From Clusia tigrina (lineage: Eukaryota > Arthropoda > Insecta > Diptera > Clusiidae), in assembly GCA_920105625.2 (NCBI GenBank), contig OV050031.1, positions 229,200,194 through 229,264,193 on the forward strand: DNA of 64,000 bases, in the 5' to 3' direction. This document shows positions 1 through 11,304 of this stretch, one piece after another. Made by a program: the position numbers and the translations under genes. Within the stretch, counting starts at the first letter, position 1. Every line of letters begins with the position of its first letter. The notes below the pieces were generated by a model. It searched no databases. It was given only the letters and a program-made list of their open reading frames with translations, and was not told where the DNA came from.

Positions 1-3000
1 CTGCTCATTTTAATTCGATATTAGCTGCTTCATCCGACTATTATTGCCGCGCATTACAGGCCAATGAGCCAGCGCAGAGCGTCTGCCAATAGGTACATAG
101 ACCGATATTCGTGGTCAAATTTGATAAAATGCGTGACATTTTTGTTTGTGTTTCTTCGCGTTTCACTCTTTAAAGTCTTGATATTAACCCAATTTCTTTT
201 CCTCTGTGAAATCATAATTCACACTTAATCACGATGAGGTGGAGAGGGAGAGGCATAAGCTGAGAGTCATAGCACATATTAAAGTAGTTCATCTAGTAGT
301 TCCTCTAAAAAACAAGAAAAAGTCGTTTTATGTACGAGTATATGCCTGTAGCGAGCAAAAAGGGGTGTGAACAATATGGATCCATTAACTTTTTCAGTCG
401 ATTTACCCATGTTATCTGGCTGCCTGCACCAAGCTTTTTGTAAACCATTCAAGAGGCCTTAAAAAACTTGTTATAACCGCTCTTAGCTCCGGAGTATAAT
501 CCAGCGCCGTTATACATGTTAATGTTGAGCTCGTTGAACACAGTCCCAGCGTAGTTCCAAGTGATTACGTAGTGATTTAGCAAATGTCATGCGAATGAAA
601 TAACCAACATTTTAACTGAATGTATCACTCAGATACACCACGATAATCTGCATGAGACGCCAATAGTGCCAAGCCCCCTTTGGATATATATCTATTGCCT
701 CGAGACTTATAAAATTTTTTGTGAACCACATCTTAGCCCAATGGTGGCAACTCAATCATTAGTTTAAATACAGCCCTTATATGTTTATAATTCCCCATGC
801 CCAGCAACCCAGAATCTGGCGCCCGCGACATTAAAAAACTGGAATCACCAATCTTAAGATAATTATGTTCAATGTATTCATCATTTAATTTCTATCTTCA
901 CTTGAAATTTCTGAAGATGTATGATATCTAGGACACGCTTCTTAGTTGTTTAGTGGCAAGTAGAAGATTCCCCGCAACAAATAAGAGTTGAGCACTCAAA
1001 GACCAATCACAACACTGCAAGCAGCGTCAACACGCAGTCGACTGCGCGGTGTTTGGAGTAAATCGCTGAACTACCATTATTGCCTTTTTTAATTCACTGC
1101 TCACTCTTTCACTCTCCGTCGTAACCGCACCCGTACCATCAATTGCGGAAATCCTAACCTACCTCACCACTTTGCGCTTATTAAAGGACTCGCTCGGGCA
1201 GTTGCAATAAAGTTTGCTGCCATTCTCGTCTTCAGTTGATTCGGACCTGTTTTACTGGATTTGCCCAGCTGCATTGAGATAATTAAAGCAGCGCACGAGT
1301 GCACTCACCTGACGCATTCTTACGCCGTAGGGACGGTGCTTCCAATGAGGGCCACAGCGCTGATAACACGCATGCCTCACATCGCTGAGTTGCAGCAATG
1401 CGCTTTAATGATATTCAAAGCATAATTGAAACTGATTTTATGGCTTTTCTACAACTTTTCCTCTGTCACCACAAGCTTTCCGAAGCGTGGTGCCCATTAA
1501 CGAAATTTATGAATGACTGCATTGCAAATGAGTGAAAGTCGGAAGGCCAGAATTTCGCTCAGGGCAATTCAAGCAACATTTTCAGTTTTTGGAAAATTTT
1601 TGCTTAGACTTTTGTGGAGAAACTCCACCGGAGAGATAAATGAATATTAACAACAACAATGGCAATTGCTGCCTCCACGTCATCCCTCATGACATCAATA
1701 GCAGTTGCCATTTAAGAAGAGACACTTCGATAAGTGCAGGAAAGCGAAAACAACAACAACACCAGCAGACCAACAACAACATGCTGTCAATAACCGTAAC
1801 TGTAACTGCAATTTTGTAAAGTGTATCACCGCCGCGACTGAGAGAGCCGTACCAAAATTACACAACCAACGCAATCGATTCGAGCCACGAGTGCCTGAAC
1901 GCAAACGTTTTCCTACTTCGTACATTCCAAATGAGCGCTTCCATCCAGCTTGGCCGGCGCACGGGCGGACGAAGAGAGGAACGCAGCGTGGGACGTACGT
2001 GCGAAGTTACCTCATGCTATACCAACCATTGTCATTGGCCATAAAACGGCGGCAATTACGCTTACAAAAGCTAATCATGCAGCAAAGAGGAGTGCGGCGC
2101 GCATGGAGTGCCGCGCCGGCGTGACGACTTTGAAACGAAGAAAGCAGAAAGTTGGGCACTTGGAAGAAATGTGAATAGTGCAGCCACTGACAACGAAAGA
2201 CTTTCGGAGTGAAGCTTTAAAGTCATGGCCAAGTACACGTCCGCGGGCTCTCGGCGCACACCGGAGCGGCGAAGAGCATGCACCAAGAGATAATGTCGTG
2301 AAAACTCAAAAGAAGTAAAGCCAAAGTAAATCTGGTAGAAGTGAAGAGAAATCTTGAATGGTGGGTGAGTTCTGGAATGGTGGGTGACTTCTGGAATGGT
2401 GGGTGAGTTCTGGAATGGTGGGTGAGTTCTTGAATGGTGTATTTAGAATGGAGCCTCATCAGTTCGTATTTCTTAGGAATATATAGACTACAGATTCAAA
2501 GTCGTCGCTTACCAATGAGTGGAAACCCTCTCTCATCTCTGCCCCAGAGTATGAAAAATCTGCGAAAAGGTCATTTTCGACCATGAAGTCTGATCTCCGC
2601 TTTTTTATTCGTCATGATTCATCTTCTCTTGATATCACCAATACTCTCGCTCGTTAAGTTTTATTGAATTATTTGACCTCACGAAGATATTTGATAGGAT
2701 GCGATCGCTTCGTGGTGCTGGCCCCAAAATCTACCATAACCCCCGATTTAAGCTATTGTCGCAAAAGTATTCAATAGCTATAATGCTTTCACTGTCAGAG
2801 AAGTATCTAGAAATCGAATCAATAATTTTGGGATAGAACCTCCGCTACCTCCTAGACTAAAAAAACATCGGGAACCGAACCCATGAAAACAAAATCATCA
2901 GCAATGGATAATTGCCCATTGGATATGAAGATTCTGCTTTTGGTCAGCGTCTCCGTTAGCTCCAGAGAGGCAACAGTCCTATCTCGACGAGCTTTTATCA

Positions 3001-3531
3001 TATTCGTCTTAACTACTCAAAGAGCACTCTCTCTAATCCGGCCAAATCACAAGTCTCAATCACAAGAAAATAGGTGGTTCAGTTTCCAAAGCCCGCAAGT
3101 AGTGACTGGCTCGGCTCACAAGCCACCACTACGGGCTCCGATTGCCAATTCCCCCGCAGCTAAGATGGTGGAAGTAAACTTATTGCAAAGCAGAAGTGCC
3201 ACGATGCCATGGTGCAGCAAATTCCAACCAAAACTCAGGCAGGCAATTATAACGCGTAAAGGCACGACAACAGACGGACAACGCGTGGTGCAATGTGAGG
3301 AACATTGCCTCGCGGTGGTTGCAAACGACAGCCGAACAAATCAGATTTGCTCCAGAGCTGAGAAAGGCGCCTTTGGGGCCACATCAACCTGTTGCTATGG
3401 AGGACGCGTGTGTTGGCAACCGCGACGCCACCGGCACTTTTAGCCAACAGTTTTGTCAATAAACAGTTGGGGGTGGGAGTAGTCAAATTGAAGAAGGTCT
3501 CATTAAATAACCAAAGGTAAAGAAGGACAGC
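1..3531. other. Upstream flank without recognised gene
   Basis: I recognise no gene in this stretch. It contains chance open frames, the longest being 139 codons at 1705-2124 and 186 codons at 2883-3443; neither resembles a family I know, and their composition is low-complexity and basic. A 19-bp tandem repeat lies at 2354-2440. The last few hundred bases before 3532 should contain the 5' UTR and promoter of the first CFAP58 gene, but I see no convincing TATA box or initiator there. Confidence 0.6.
2354..2440. repeat. 19-bp tandem repeat, about 4.5 copies
   Basis: The unit TGGAATGGTGGGTGAGTTC is repeated head to tail from 2354, with the fifth copy breaking off near 2440. Copies differ by single bases (a leading T for G, and C for G in the second copy). 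It is a small minisatellite with no coding role visible. Confidence 0.95.
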
Positions 3532-6500
3532 ATGGGTTCGAAAGGCTCCGGTTCCGAGGATGAGCCCCTGGTTCCAGACGATTTCGACGATGAATTCTTT
3601 CGCAACTTAACGGACAAAATGCCCGAGGTTTGCTATTTGTATTCATTCCATGTCTTATTTAGCACACTTTTCTGTTGTCCCAACAGATTACCAAAGCTCT
3701 GCGTCAGAAGGACACGCACGACAATGCGGACAATGTGCAACGCTTGCTCATTTGTTGTAATCGTTACAAATCAGACTTGCATATGGAGCAATTGCATACA
3801 CAGGAGCTGAACGATGAGATTACAGTGCTGCAGGAGCGTTTGGAGAGCGCAGCAAAATTGAGCAGTTTGGACCAGAGCACCATAGAAGAACTGAGAACCG
3901 TTATTGGTGAGTATAGACTAGTGCCATCCCCACTGACTCGCACACCTTTCCTAATTGAATGTTCTTTTTAAGAGGGTGCCTGGGAGCAGAAGGACGCAGC
4001 ACAAATGCGTGAACAAATCGCCCAAGATGAGGTTCTGAGGTTAAGAGAGAAAGTGGAAGCGCTCGAGGACACTGTACAACAACTAAGTGACAAACGTATT
4101 GGCCTGCAAAAGTAGAGCAGCTCGTCGATTGTGCAACATTCGAACGCCCTAATGTGTGATTTCTTTCTCATTGCCAGGCGCGATGAGAACAAGGAAAGGG
4201 AGACGCTTAAAAAAGAGATCAGGGACTTGAACAAGCGGCTGCAAGTGCAGCGCACATACACCAGCGAAGTGGAGGCGATGACACAGACCCAAGAGGAGAA
4301 GAACAAGGAGCTGCTCAAGTTGCTGGATGTGAGTTCACTGGCCAGAGCAGCCTAAGGCAGGGGGTATAATCAATGAGTGTTCTGTTTGTAAGGCAGATGT
4401 GGGTGCAGTACAACACTAAATCAATTCAGGAATAGTGCGTGTGTCCTTTCACAGTACAACGCCAACTATCAGAGAGACAAACATCTTTTATTTGGGGGGT
4501 TATCCTGAAGATAGTGAATATGCGCTTATTAGAGCAAACAGAATTGCAAGTGACCCTCAAAAGAGGACCACCTGAACCCCTCTCCAAGTTGTATGAGACT
4601 GATAGCGATGCAACAGAAATCGAGTGCTAGTTTAATGCACCGCATTTGGGACGATGGATCCGATTGGGGTACCCTGGTCGCAAATTTTAATTAAATATTT
4701 TCAACACATTCGGTCTCGAAGGGAAGAATTGGTGTGGCAATTTTTGAAAATAATTTTGCGATTTATTTATGAAGTTCCGCACATCCTTCGAGAGTCGTGC
4801 CGAAGACATTTGGAAATCATTCGACAATGTTTTGATGGGAAATTTAGGATGAGAACAATTTCAATTGAACTCTTTTGCTCTTGTCTTTCACACACTTTAG
4901 GAAACCTCTACGGAGGCTTATAACATGAGAAAGCGCTTGGATTTGCTGCAAAAGGATTTGAATCACATGAAGAGCGAGGAGCTGAAGCACGCGGAACTGA
5001 TCACGCAGTTGAAGGCGCGGAACGCTCATTTGATTAAGCTGAAGGTGCGGCAGAATCTGCAAGTGCTCTCGTTGAAGACCAACCTGGAGCAGGTGAACTC
5101 ACAGCACAACGCCGCCAGTAACAAACTGGCCAAAATCACGGTGGAGTTGGAGTATGTGGTGCAGGAGCGCGATTCCCTGAAACAAAGTCTGTTGCAACGC
5201 ATTAATGTGCTGAAGGTGTGGCATAGGACTGCGGCAAGAGTCGAATTTTAACGTTTTACCGTTTATTTGAAATTTAGATCCGGGAAGAGGAGCTCATGAA
5301 GATGAGACATGAAAACTCCAACCTGTCGAAATCACAAGACAACGCGGCGAGGAAGTACGCTAGCTTAGATGGGGCCAAACGCGATGCGGAGGAGGAGAAC
5401 TTGAGACTGAAGTGGGTGTGGCGTTTAGACAATACCATTAGCAGCAATAAAAAAAGCTCTTCATTGCAGAACCCAAATGAATACTCAGGACAAGGAGCTG
5501 GAGTCAATGCGGCGAGTGGTGCATCACTTTGAGAAAAACTGTGAAAACCTCACTAAGGAACGCGATATCTTGAAGCGGGACCTATTTTTAGAACAGCGTA
5601 CTGCCGGGGAAAACGAGGCACTCTTTCAGGAGGCACAGCACGACATACGCTCCCTGAAGGACGCCATACACATTACGGATATGAAATTCAAGAAGCTGCA
5701 GGACGATTACGGGAAAGTCAAGATGGAGAAGGCAAAGAAAGTGAACGAGATTCAAACATGGGTGGATAAGCTTGAAGCATTACAGAGTACACCAAGAAAA
5801 CTACCAATCCTGGAGCAAGCTCCAGTAATTCGTTTCTTTGTAACATTCCAGATGACATACATTTGAAAGAGAACTATGAAATCGAACTGAAGCGCACCAT
5901 CACCGACATAGAGCAGAAATGTGCTAGATTCCAGAGCCAACACGACAACTTAACCAGTGAAAAGACAAACTTGCAGCGGAGTCTGCAAACAGCCGAGGAG
6001 GAAAAATGCAAAGTTAAGGAACAAGTCATCAGTCTGCAGAACAGCATAGAAGAGCTCAAGGTTAAAGTGAGCTACAGGGACGGCGAGCTAAGCAAGCTAC
6101 AATTGCAAATCGACAGAATGGAGAAGGAGCGACGCCTGCTAAAAGCCGACATACGCAACGCTCAGCTGGCACAGCAGCACACCAGATCCGACTTACAGGA
6201 GAAGAGGAAGGAAAACGACCGCTTCTCCAAATCGCGTCAGGTATGCACAAATTTTTGTAGTGGAGTCGCAACTTCGAACTAAACGTTGTGATTTCAGGAA
6301 GATGAGCAAAAACTGAGCCGTCTGCAAAAGAACCTGGACAATGCGCTGCATGAGAAGAACTCCATCTGTGCTGCACTCAACAAACGCCACGAGGAGTACG
6401 CGCAACTGAAGGATAATCTTGACAATCTGCAGACTGTTTACGACCAGACGGAAAAACAATTCGCTCAAAGCCAGGATGACATGCGTCTCATGCGCACTGA

Positions 6501-7273
6501 GATCAAGAACTTGCGCACCGAACGGGATGTGCTGCGCAAAGACCGCGAGAACGCGGCCGATTTGCGGCAGGAACTACTGCAGATGCACCGCCTTCTGAAT
6601 CAGGAGCGCATCAAGGCGAGAGCACTGCAGGAGGAGATGATGACCCCCATGAATATACATCGTTGGCGAAATTTGCGGGGTCACGACCCGGAGAGAATGG
6701 ACCTAATTTACAGAATACAAACACTCAGGAAGTAAAGAGCACGGTCGTGGCATAAACAAATGCCAATGGAACTAATGGTTTGTCTACTTTCATGCTGCTG
6801 CAGACAAATCCTGAACCAAAACGTTGCAACCCTGGAGAAAGAACGCGCACTTGAGGAGACTCAGCGCCTATACGCCGCCCTCAAGGAGTTCATGTTGAAA
6901 CTGCCGAGCCACAAAATCAAAGCGGAGCTCAATGACGTGAAGGTGAGAAAGTTTCTCCCTCTCCATCTCTCATTGCTTGATTTACTGATTTACTTCACAG
7001 GCAACGTTGTCCGGCAAGGAGAAGAAAATGAAGGCTCTGATGGCCGAACTCAACGCCAAGGCGGAGGATGAGAAAACCAACAACCTTAAATTGGAGCAAC
7101 TCAAATCGCATCTGAACACAGCGAAGACGCAACTGATTCAAGAGAAAAAGCGAAAGCAGAAGCTGCTGGAGGAACGTCACATACTCATGCAAATGCAGGT
7201 ACAGTGCTTCTCCGCGCCGCCAACCGTACAACGCACGCTGGGAGCAGGCTTCAAGATTATTGGCACCTTCTAA
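3532..7273 (+). CDS. CFAP58: CFAP58-like ciliary/flagellar coiled-coil protein, copy 1
   Basis: Eleven coding exons: 3532-3627, 3687-3906, 3973-4111, 4178-4328, 4901-5215, 5278-5411, 5470-5786, 5852-6240, 6298-6731, 6804-6942 and 7001-7273. They sum to 2607 nt, or 868 aa, close to human CFAP58 (about 872 aa). The product is almost entirely charged heptad-type coiled coil. The diagnostic part is the segment with TPMNIHRWRNL followed by DPERMDLIYRIQTLRK near residue 725, which matches the 'MN-HRWR-L...DP...L-IQ-LQK' block that I recall from CFAP58/CCDC147. CFAP58 is known from sperm flagella and motile cilia, so in a fly a testis or chordotonal role is expected (inference). The start is the first Met of a short acidic head (MGSKGSGSEDEP) that splices in frame. 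All introns begin GT and end AG. The donor of exon 7 (GTACAC at 5787) is weak, but the resulting 317-nt exon equals its counterpart in the paralog at 7629-11304. The gene runs tail to tail with that paralog. Confidence 0.93.
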
Positions 7274-7322
7274 GACTGCTGAAGAGAAACGTCGCTGACT
7301 CAGTTAACGGAATTGGAAGAGC

Positions 7323-7328
7323 TTTAAT
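7323..7328 (-). terminator. Possible poly(A) signal ATTAAA for CFAP58 copy 2
   Basis: TTTAAT on the + strand reads ATTAAA on the minus strand, about 300 nt past the stop of the minus-strand gene. It is the best signal I found between the two convergent stop codons. If used, the two 3' UTRs overlap by about 300 nt. Confidence 0.35.
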
Positions 7329-7610
7329 TCACACTAATTTTCAAACGGAAACTGAAGGTGCCCTGTTATCATTCGCGGGTCGAACAGGTCGCGCGACCCA
7401 TGTTGCCTGGCGAACAGCTTACCTTGGATGGTCTGCTGTCGCCGCAGTCAAGTTTATAGTCCTTTTAAGCGTCTAATTTCGGCGAGTGAACTTACCTAAC
7501 TGCCCAGCTGTGATGTGGGCCCAGCCTTGTACCCTCACCCGCCGAATGATGTGCTCGACCCGCGAATGAGAACAGAACCCCCCTGAATATTTAAAATTAA
7601 ATACATAACA

Positions 7611-7616
7611 AATAAA
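7611..7616 (+). terminator. Poly(A) signal AATAAA for CFAP58 copy 1
   Basis: AATAAA lies 338 nt after the stop codon of the + strand CFAP58 gene. It is only 13 nt before the stop codon of the convergent gene (7629-7631), so a usual cleavage 10-30 nt downstream would put the mRNA end inside the other gene's terminal exon. Confidence 0.65.
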
Positions 7617-7628
7617 AGGTGCTTTCGG

Positions 7629-10600
7629 TTATTTGCATCCTTCTTTTAAGTCCATTTGCAGCAGCTTGTCTTCCTCTTCACAGTCTTCCTTTGGTTTCTG
7701 ATAGGCATCTGCCACCACTTCGCTGGCGTACACCTCACTTATCGCCGGTGCCACTTTCTCTTCCTCGCAGCCGCAGGGTTTCTTGTCCTCCTCACTTTTG
7801 GGGTTCTTTATTTTATGAAGGTGGTCCTTGTACTCCTCAATAATGCATTCACGCACCTTCAGCTCAATCTCGCTGATGGCCAACTCGGCGCTTCGTGTTT
7901 TCAGCTTTCTTAGCTGCACACGATTCTGCCTCTGAAAGATAGAGAGAGCGCTGAGAATTGCTGAAAGGGCAAAGGGCGAATCAGTTACACCTCGAGTACC
8001 CTACCTGACACTTAACCAGCTTCTCCTTTAAGTCACTCTGCGGCAGGTCGAGTAGTACTCGCTTCAAAGTACCGATCATTTTGTATGCTTCCGCCAGTTT
8101 CACTTGCAAGTTGCCCATTTCGACCTGTTGGCGGAGATTTCGCCTGCAATGGCACAGAAAATGGACAAAAGTGAAAACCCTCTCAAAAAAGATCCTCCAT
8201 TTGCTCTCACTTCTGCAGCGTCTGTGTTTTTTCTAGCAGCTGCAATTTGGTGGGATCTTCGCCCTTCAAAATGCGCCACCGATGCACGCCGGTCGGCGTC
8301 TTCGCGTCTTCGGTTAGTGAGCGCACTTTGATACGTTCTTGGTTGAGCGATCGCTGCAGGCGTATGATCTCCTGCCTCATGTCCGCAGTGCTCTTGATGG
8401 CCCTTGTCAGGCAATCGCGCTCCGTTTGCAGGTTACTGATTTCTATCTTCAGGAGGCGGATGTCCTCCACGCGCTGGTTGTACTGCGTGGTACCTGTTGA
8501 AAGTACGCATTTGTAGATTATGTCGGGCCAATTAGCATGTGAAGCTCACCTTGATCCAGCGCGGTCTGCGTTATATTCAATTTCTCCTTCAACAGAGCGA
8601 TTTCATCGTTTCGCCGCACCATTTGCAAGCCTATTAAGTTCTTCTCCTTGCGCGTTTCATCCAATTCCTGCGAGATTTTCATGAACTTGTGCTCGTCGTC
8701 GGCAATGGTCTTCAAGAGGCTCTCGTTCTTCGCCTTCATGTCCTTAAGGTCCTTGCGCACGTTGCTCAGGATGTTCTCTTTGTTCTTCAGCTCAGACTCC
8801 AGTTCCTTTTTATCGTTATTCAAGTGCTCAATGTGCAAATTCAGCGTGGTGATTTTGTTTTGATTCGCGGATATTTCGCTGGTCAGTTGGGCGATTTGAT
8901 GATTGGTTTTCTGCAATGAAGCAAGACACAGTCTCAAAGATTACCAAACTTATAAACAAACATTCGAGCAGCCGACTCCGTACCGTTTGCAGGACGCGGA
9001 AGTTGTCACGCTCCTGCGTGCACGTCTCCAGTGATCTTTGCAGCACCATTTTCTCTGAGTGCACGGACTCCAGTTGCTTCTTCACGTTTATGAGCGCAAA
9101 ATGCTTCTGCCGCAACATATCAGAAAGGTTCAACACTTGCTCGGTCTTCAGTTGAATTTGTTCTGTTGGCAGATGCAATTGTTACATTGTTTTATGCTCC
9201 CGCAGCATTTGGAAATTCGACTGTACCTTGATAGTATTCGATGCGTTCGTGCAGCGTCTCCACCTCCTGTGCCATTTCGTCGCGCTCCTTCTCCGCCTTC
9301 GAAATGTTGATCTTGGCCTCGTCCAGTTTCACATTCAGTTTGTTTATGTCCAAATGGAGGCTGTCCACGGTGTTGCTCTGCATCATTATCGTGTGTCGCA
9401 GGCCCACGATGGTGTTGTTCAGCTTCACAATATCGCTGCGCAGACTCTCACGCTCATGTTGTATATTCTCCTTCAGGCGGCGCAGGTCGTCGAACTTGTG
9501 AGCAGCATTCAGCAAATCCTTCTCCAGGGCGTTGGACTGATTTCTGTAAGTGGGAACGGTTTTGTATTCTCACAAACACACTAAACATTCACCCTACTTC
9601 ATGCGTATCATTTCCTCGTTCACCTGGTGAGTATGTCGATTCAGCTTGTATAGCTTCGAGGACATGGCACTATGATCCTGCATGGCCTTCTTGTACTTCA
9701 TACTCAGTTGATTGATGGTGTTTCCTTTCACCTAAACAAGGAAGAGCGAGGGAACGCAATTGAGTATATGCGCATTTGTTAAATGGGTATGGATGGGGTC
9801 CGCACCTTATCCTCTAAACGCAAACTTCTTATCGTGTCCTCGTTGACCTTTTGGTCTTTGCGCAAATCGGCTATCTCGTCCTCATACTTCGCCAATTGTC
9901 TGTTGTTCATAATGTTATCATTGCGGATCTTCTCCAACACGAGTTTCTGACGATCGTAATCATTCACTTTCTTCTGAAGCTTTGTTTGCGTGTCGTGCAA
10001 CTATCAAAAGGGGGCATGACAGAAAGTAGGTTAATTTCAAACTGAGTTTTCCTCCCCCTAAATAAGCTTCACACACTTCTCTATTCACACCATCCAGCTT
10101 CGACGCTGTCTTTGTGTTCGTCTCCTTTTGGTCTTCCAAGTTAGCCATCAGATTCCTCATCTTTATATCGAGGTTTTGCTTCTCCGATTCGAGTATTTTG
10201 ACGCGTCCCGACAATTTTGTCATGCTTTCTTCATTGTTCTTATTGATGTACTCCAGCGATTCGGAATAAAGGCGCTGCAATTGCAGACGCTTTTCGAGAT
10301 CTAGTACCTCACTATTGAGACGATCGCGTTCCCGCAAAATGGTGTTCTTGTACTTAGCTAAGTGGCCAAATCTGTACGGATGTAAAAGGGAAGTCAATTA
10401 CATACAATATAAGATGCAAAACTAAATATACTCTGCAGAATCGTCGTGTTCCTCCGTTTCTTTGGACTCGTAACTCTCGCATTTAAGCAATATCTCCTGC
10501 AGCTTCTCCTGTATGTCCTGTTCGCGCAATAACGACACATCCGACTCCTTCCAAGCATCTTCGAGTGCCTCTTTCAGTCTCTGCATGCTCTCCTCTGAAC

Positions 10601-11304
10601 TGGCGGTTAGCTCCAGAGCTATTCGCAGTTTATTTTCTGCTCTAATAATCTTAGGCCGCAAATCCAGATTCTCTTTCACCTCTTCCGAGTACTTGCGATG
10701 CAAATGGAACACAATGTCAACGTACTTCTTGAGTTTCGAAGCTTCATAGAGGCGGCTGCTTTCCATCAAATTTTGTATTATCTGAAAATTGGCGCCCATT
10801 AAAAAAAAGAGACGATAATAAGAGGAAAGAGAACGAGGAACCACAAGGCGCCTCAACTAGAAGTCGGCCAATGCTACAAAGTGGAGGGGGTGTATAGTCA
10901 AATATGTGGATACTTAACCAACATACAAGCCTTCGTCTTCTTATGGAAGGATTGCATGTGCTTGAAGAAACCTTCACAGGATGAGTTCCATAATGCAATG
11001 GTGGGTACCAGTGCCCAGAGAAGCCAGCAAGCAATTCACGCTTAGCCAAAATCTCAGTCCTGCGACCATATTTAATAACATTCGATTTGTGAGCACTCTG
11101 CGTGGATTAGCAAATAGCTCGACCTCCTTTTAATAAACGCACCTTGTGTGCCTTGCCGAAGAACTCCTCATTCAGGTCCGTCAACAAATCCAACTCCTTC
11201 TCATTCTGCGAGTCTTCGGAAAATTGCAGCGGCCCATCGTCCACTGGTGGTGCAGCCTTCTTCTTGCCCTTCCCCTTCTTGTTTCCCTTCACCTTCGGCG
11301 GCAT
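7629..11304 (-). CDS. CFAP58: CFAP58-like ciliary/flagellar coiled-coil protein, copy 2
   Basis: Eleven coding exons in transcript order: 11304-11143, 10781-10432, 10371-10077, 10000-9806, 9731-9598, 9543-9227, 9162-8984, 8910-8550, 8493-8211, 8143-8005 and 7931-7629. They total 2718 nt, or 905 aa. The product has a lysine-rich head (MPPKVKGNKKGKGKKKAAPP), then long coiled coil, the family block TPTGVHRWRIL...DPTKLQLLEKTQTLQK near residue 750, and a C-terminal tail with a CGCEEE stretch. Exons of 134, 317 and 139 nt match copy 1 exactly. Exons 7-9 (179+361+283) sum to 823 nt, the same as exons 8-9 of copy 1 (389+434), so the core aligns without net length change although the intron positions differ. 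The role is inferred from CFAP58: flagellum/cilium assembly. It may have subfunctionalised relative to copy 1, since the head and tail differ. The start is the first Met of the lysine-rich exon, which joins in phase 0. Confidence 0.93.

Noticed and set aside
1705..2124. 139-codon basic open frame
   Set aside because: Low-complexity start (Thr/Gln/Asn runs from CAA repeats) and no recognisable domain.
2883..3443. 186-codon open frame just before CFAP58 copy 1
   Set aside because: No family resemblance, no clear splice links and ordinary composition; probably chance, although it may overlap the 5' UTR.
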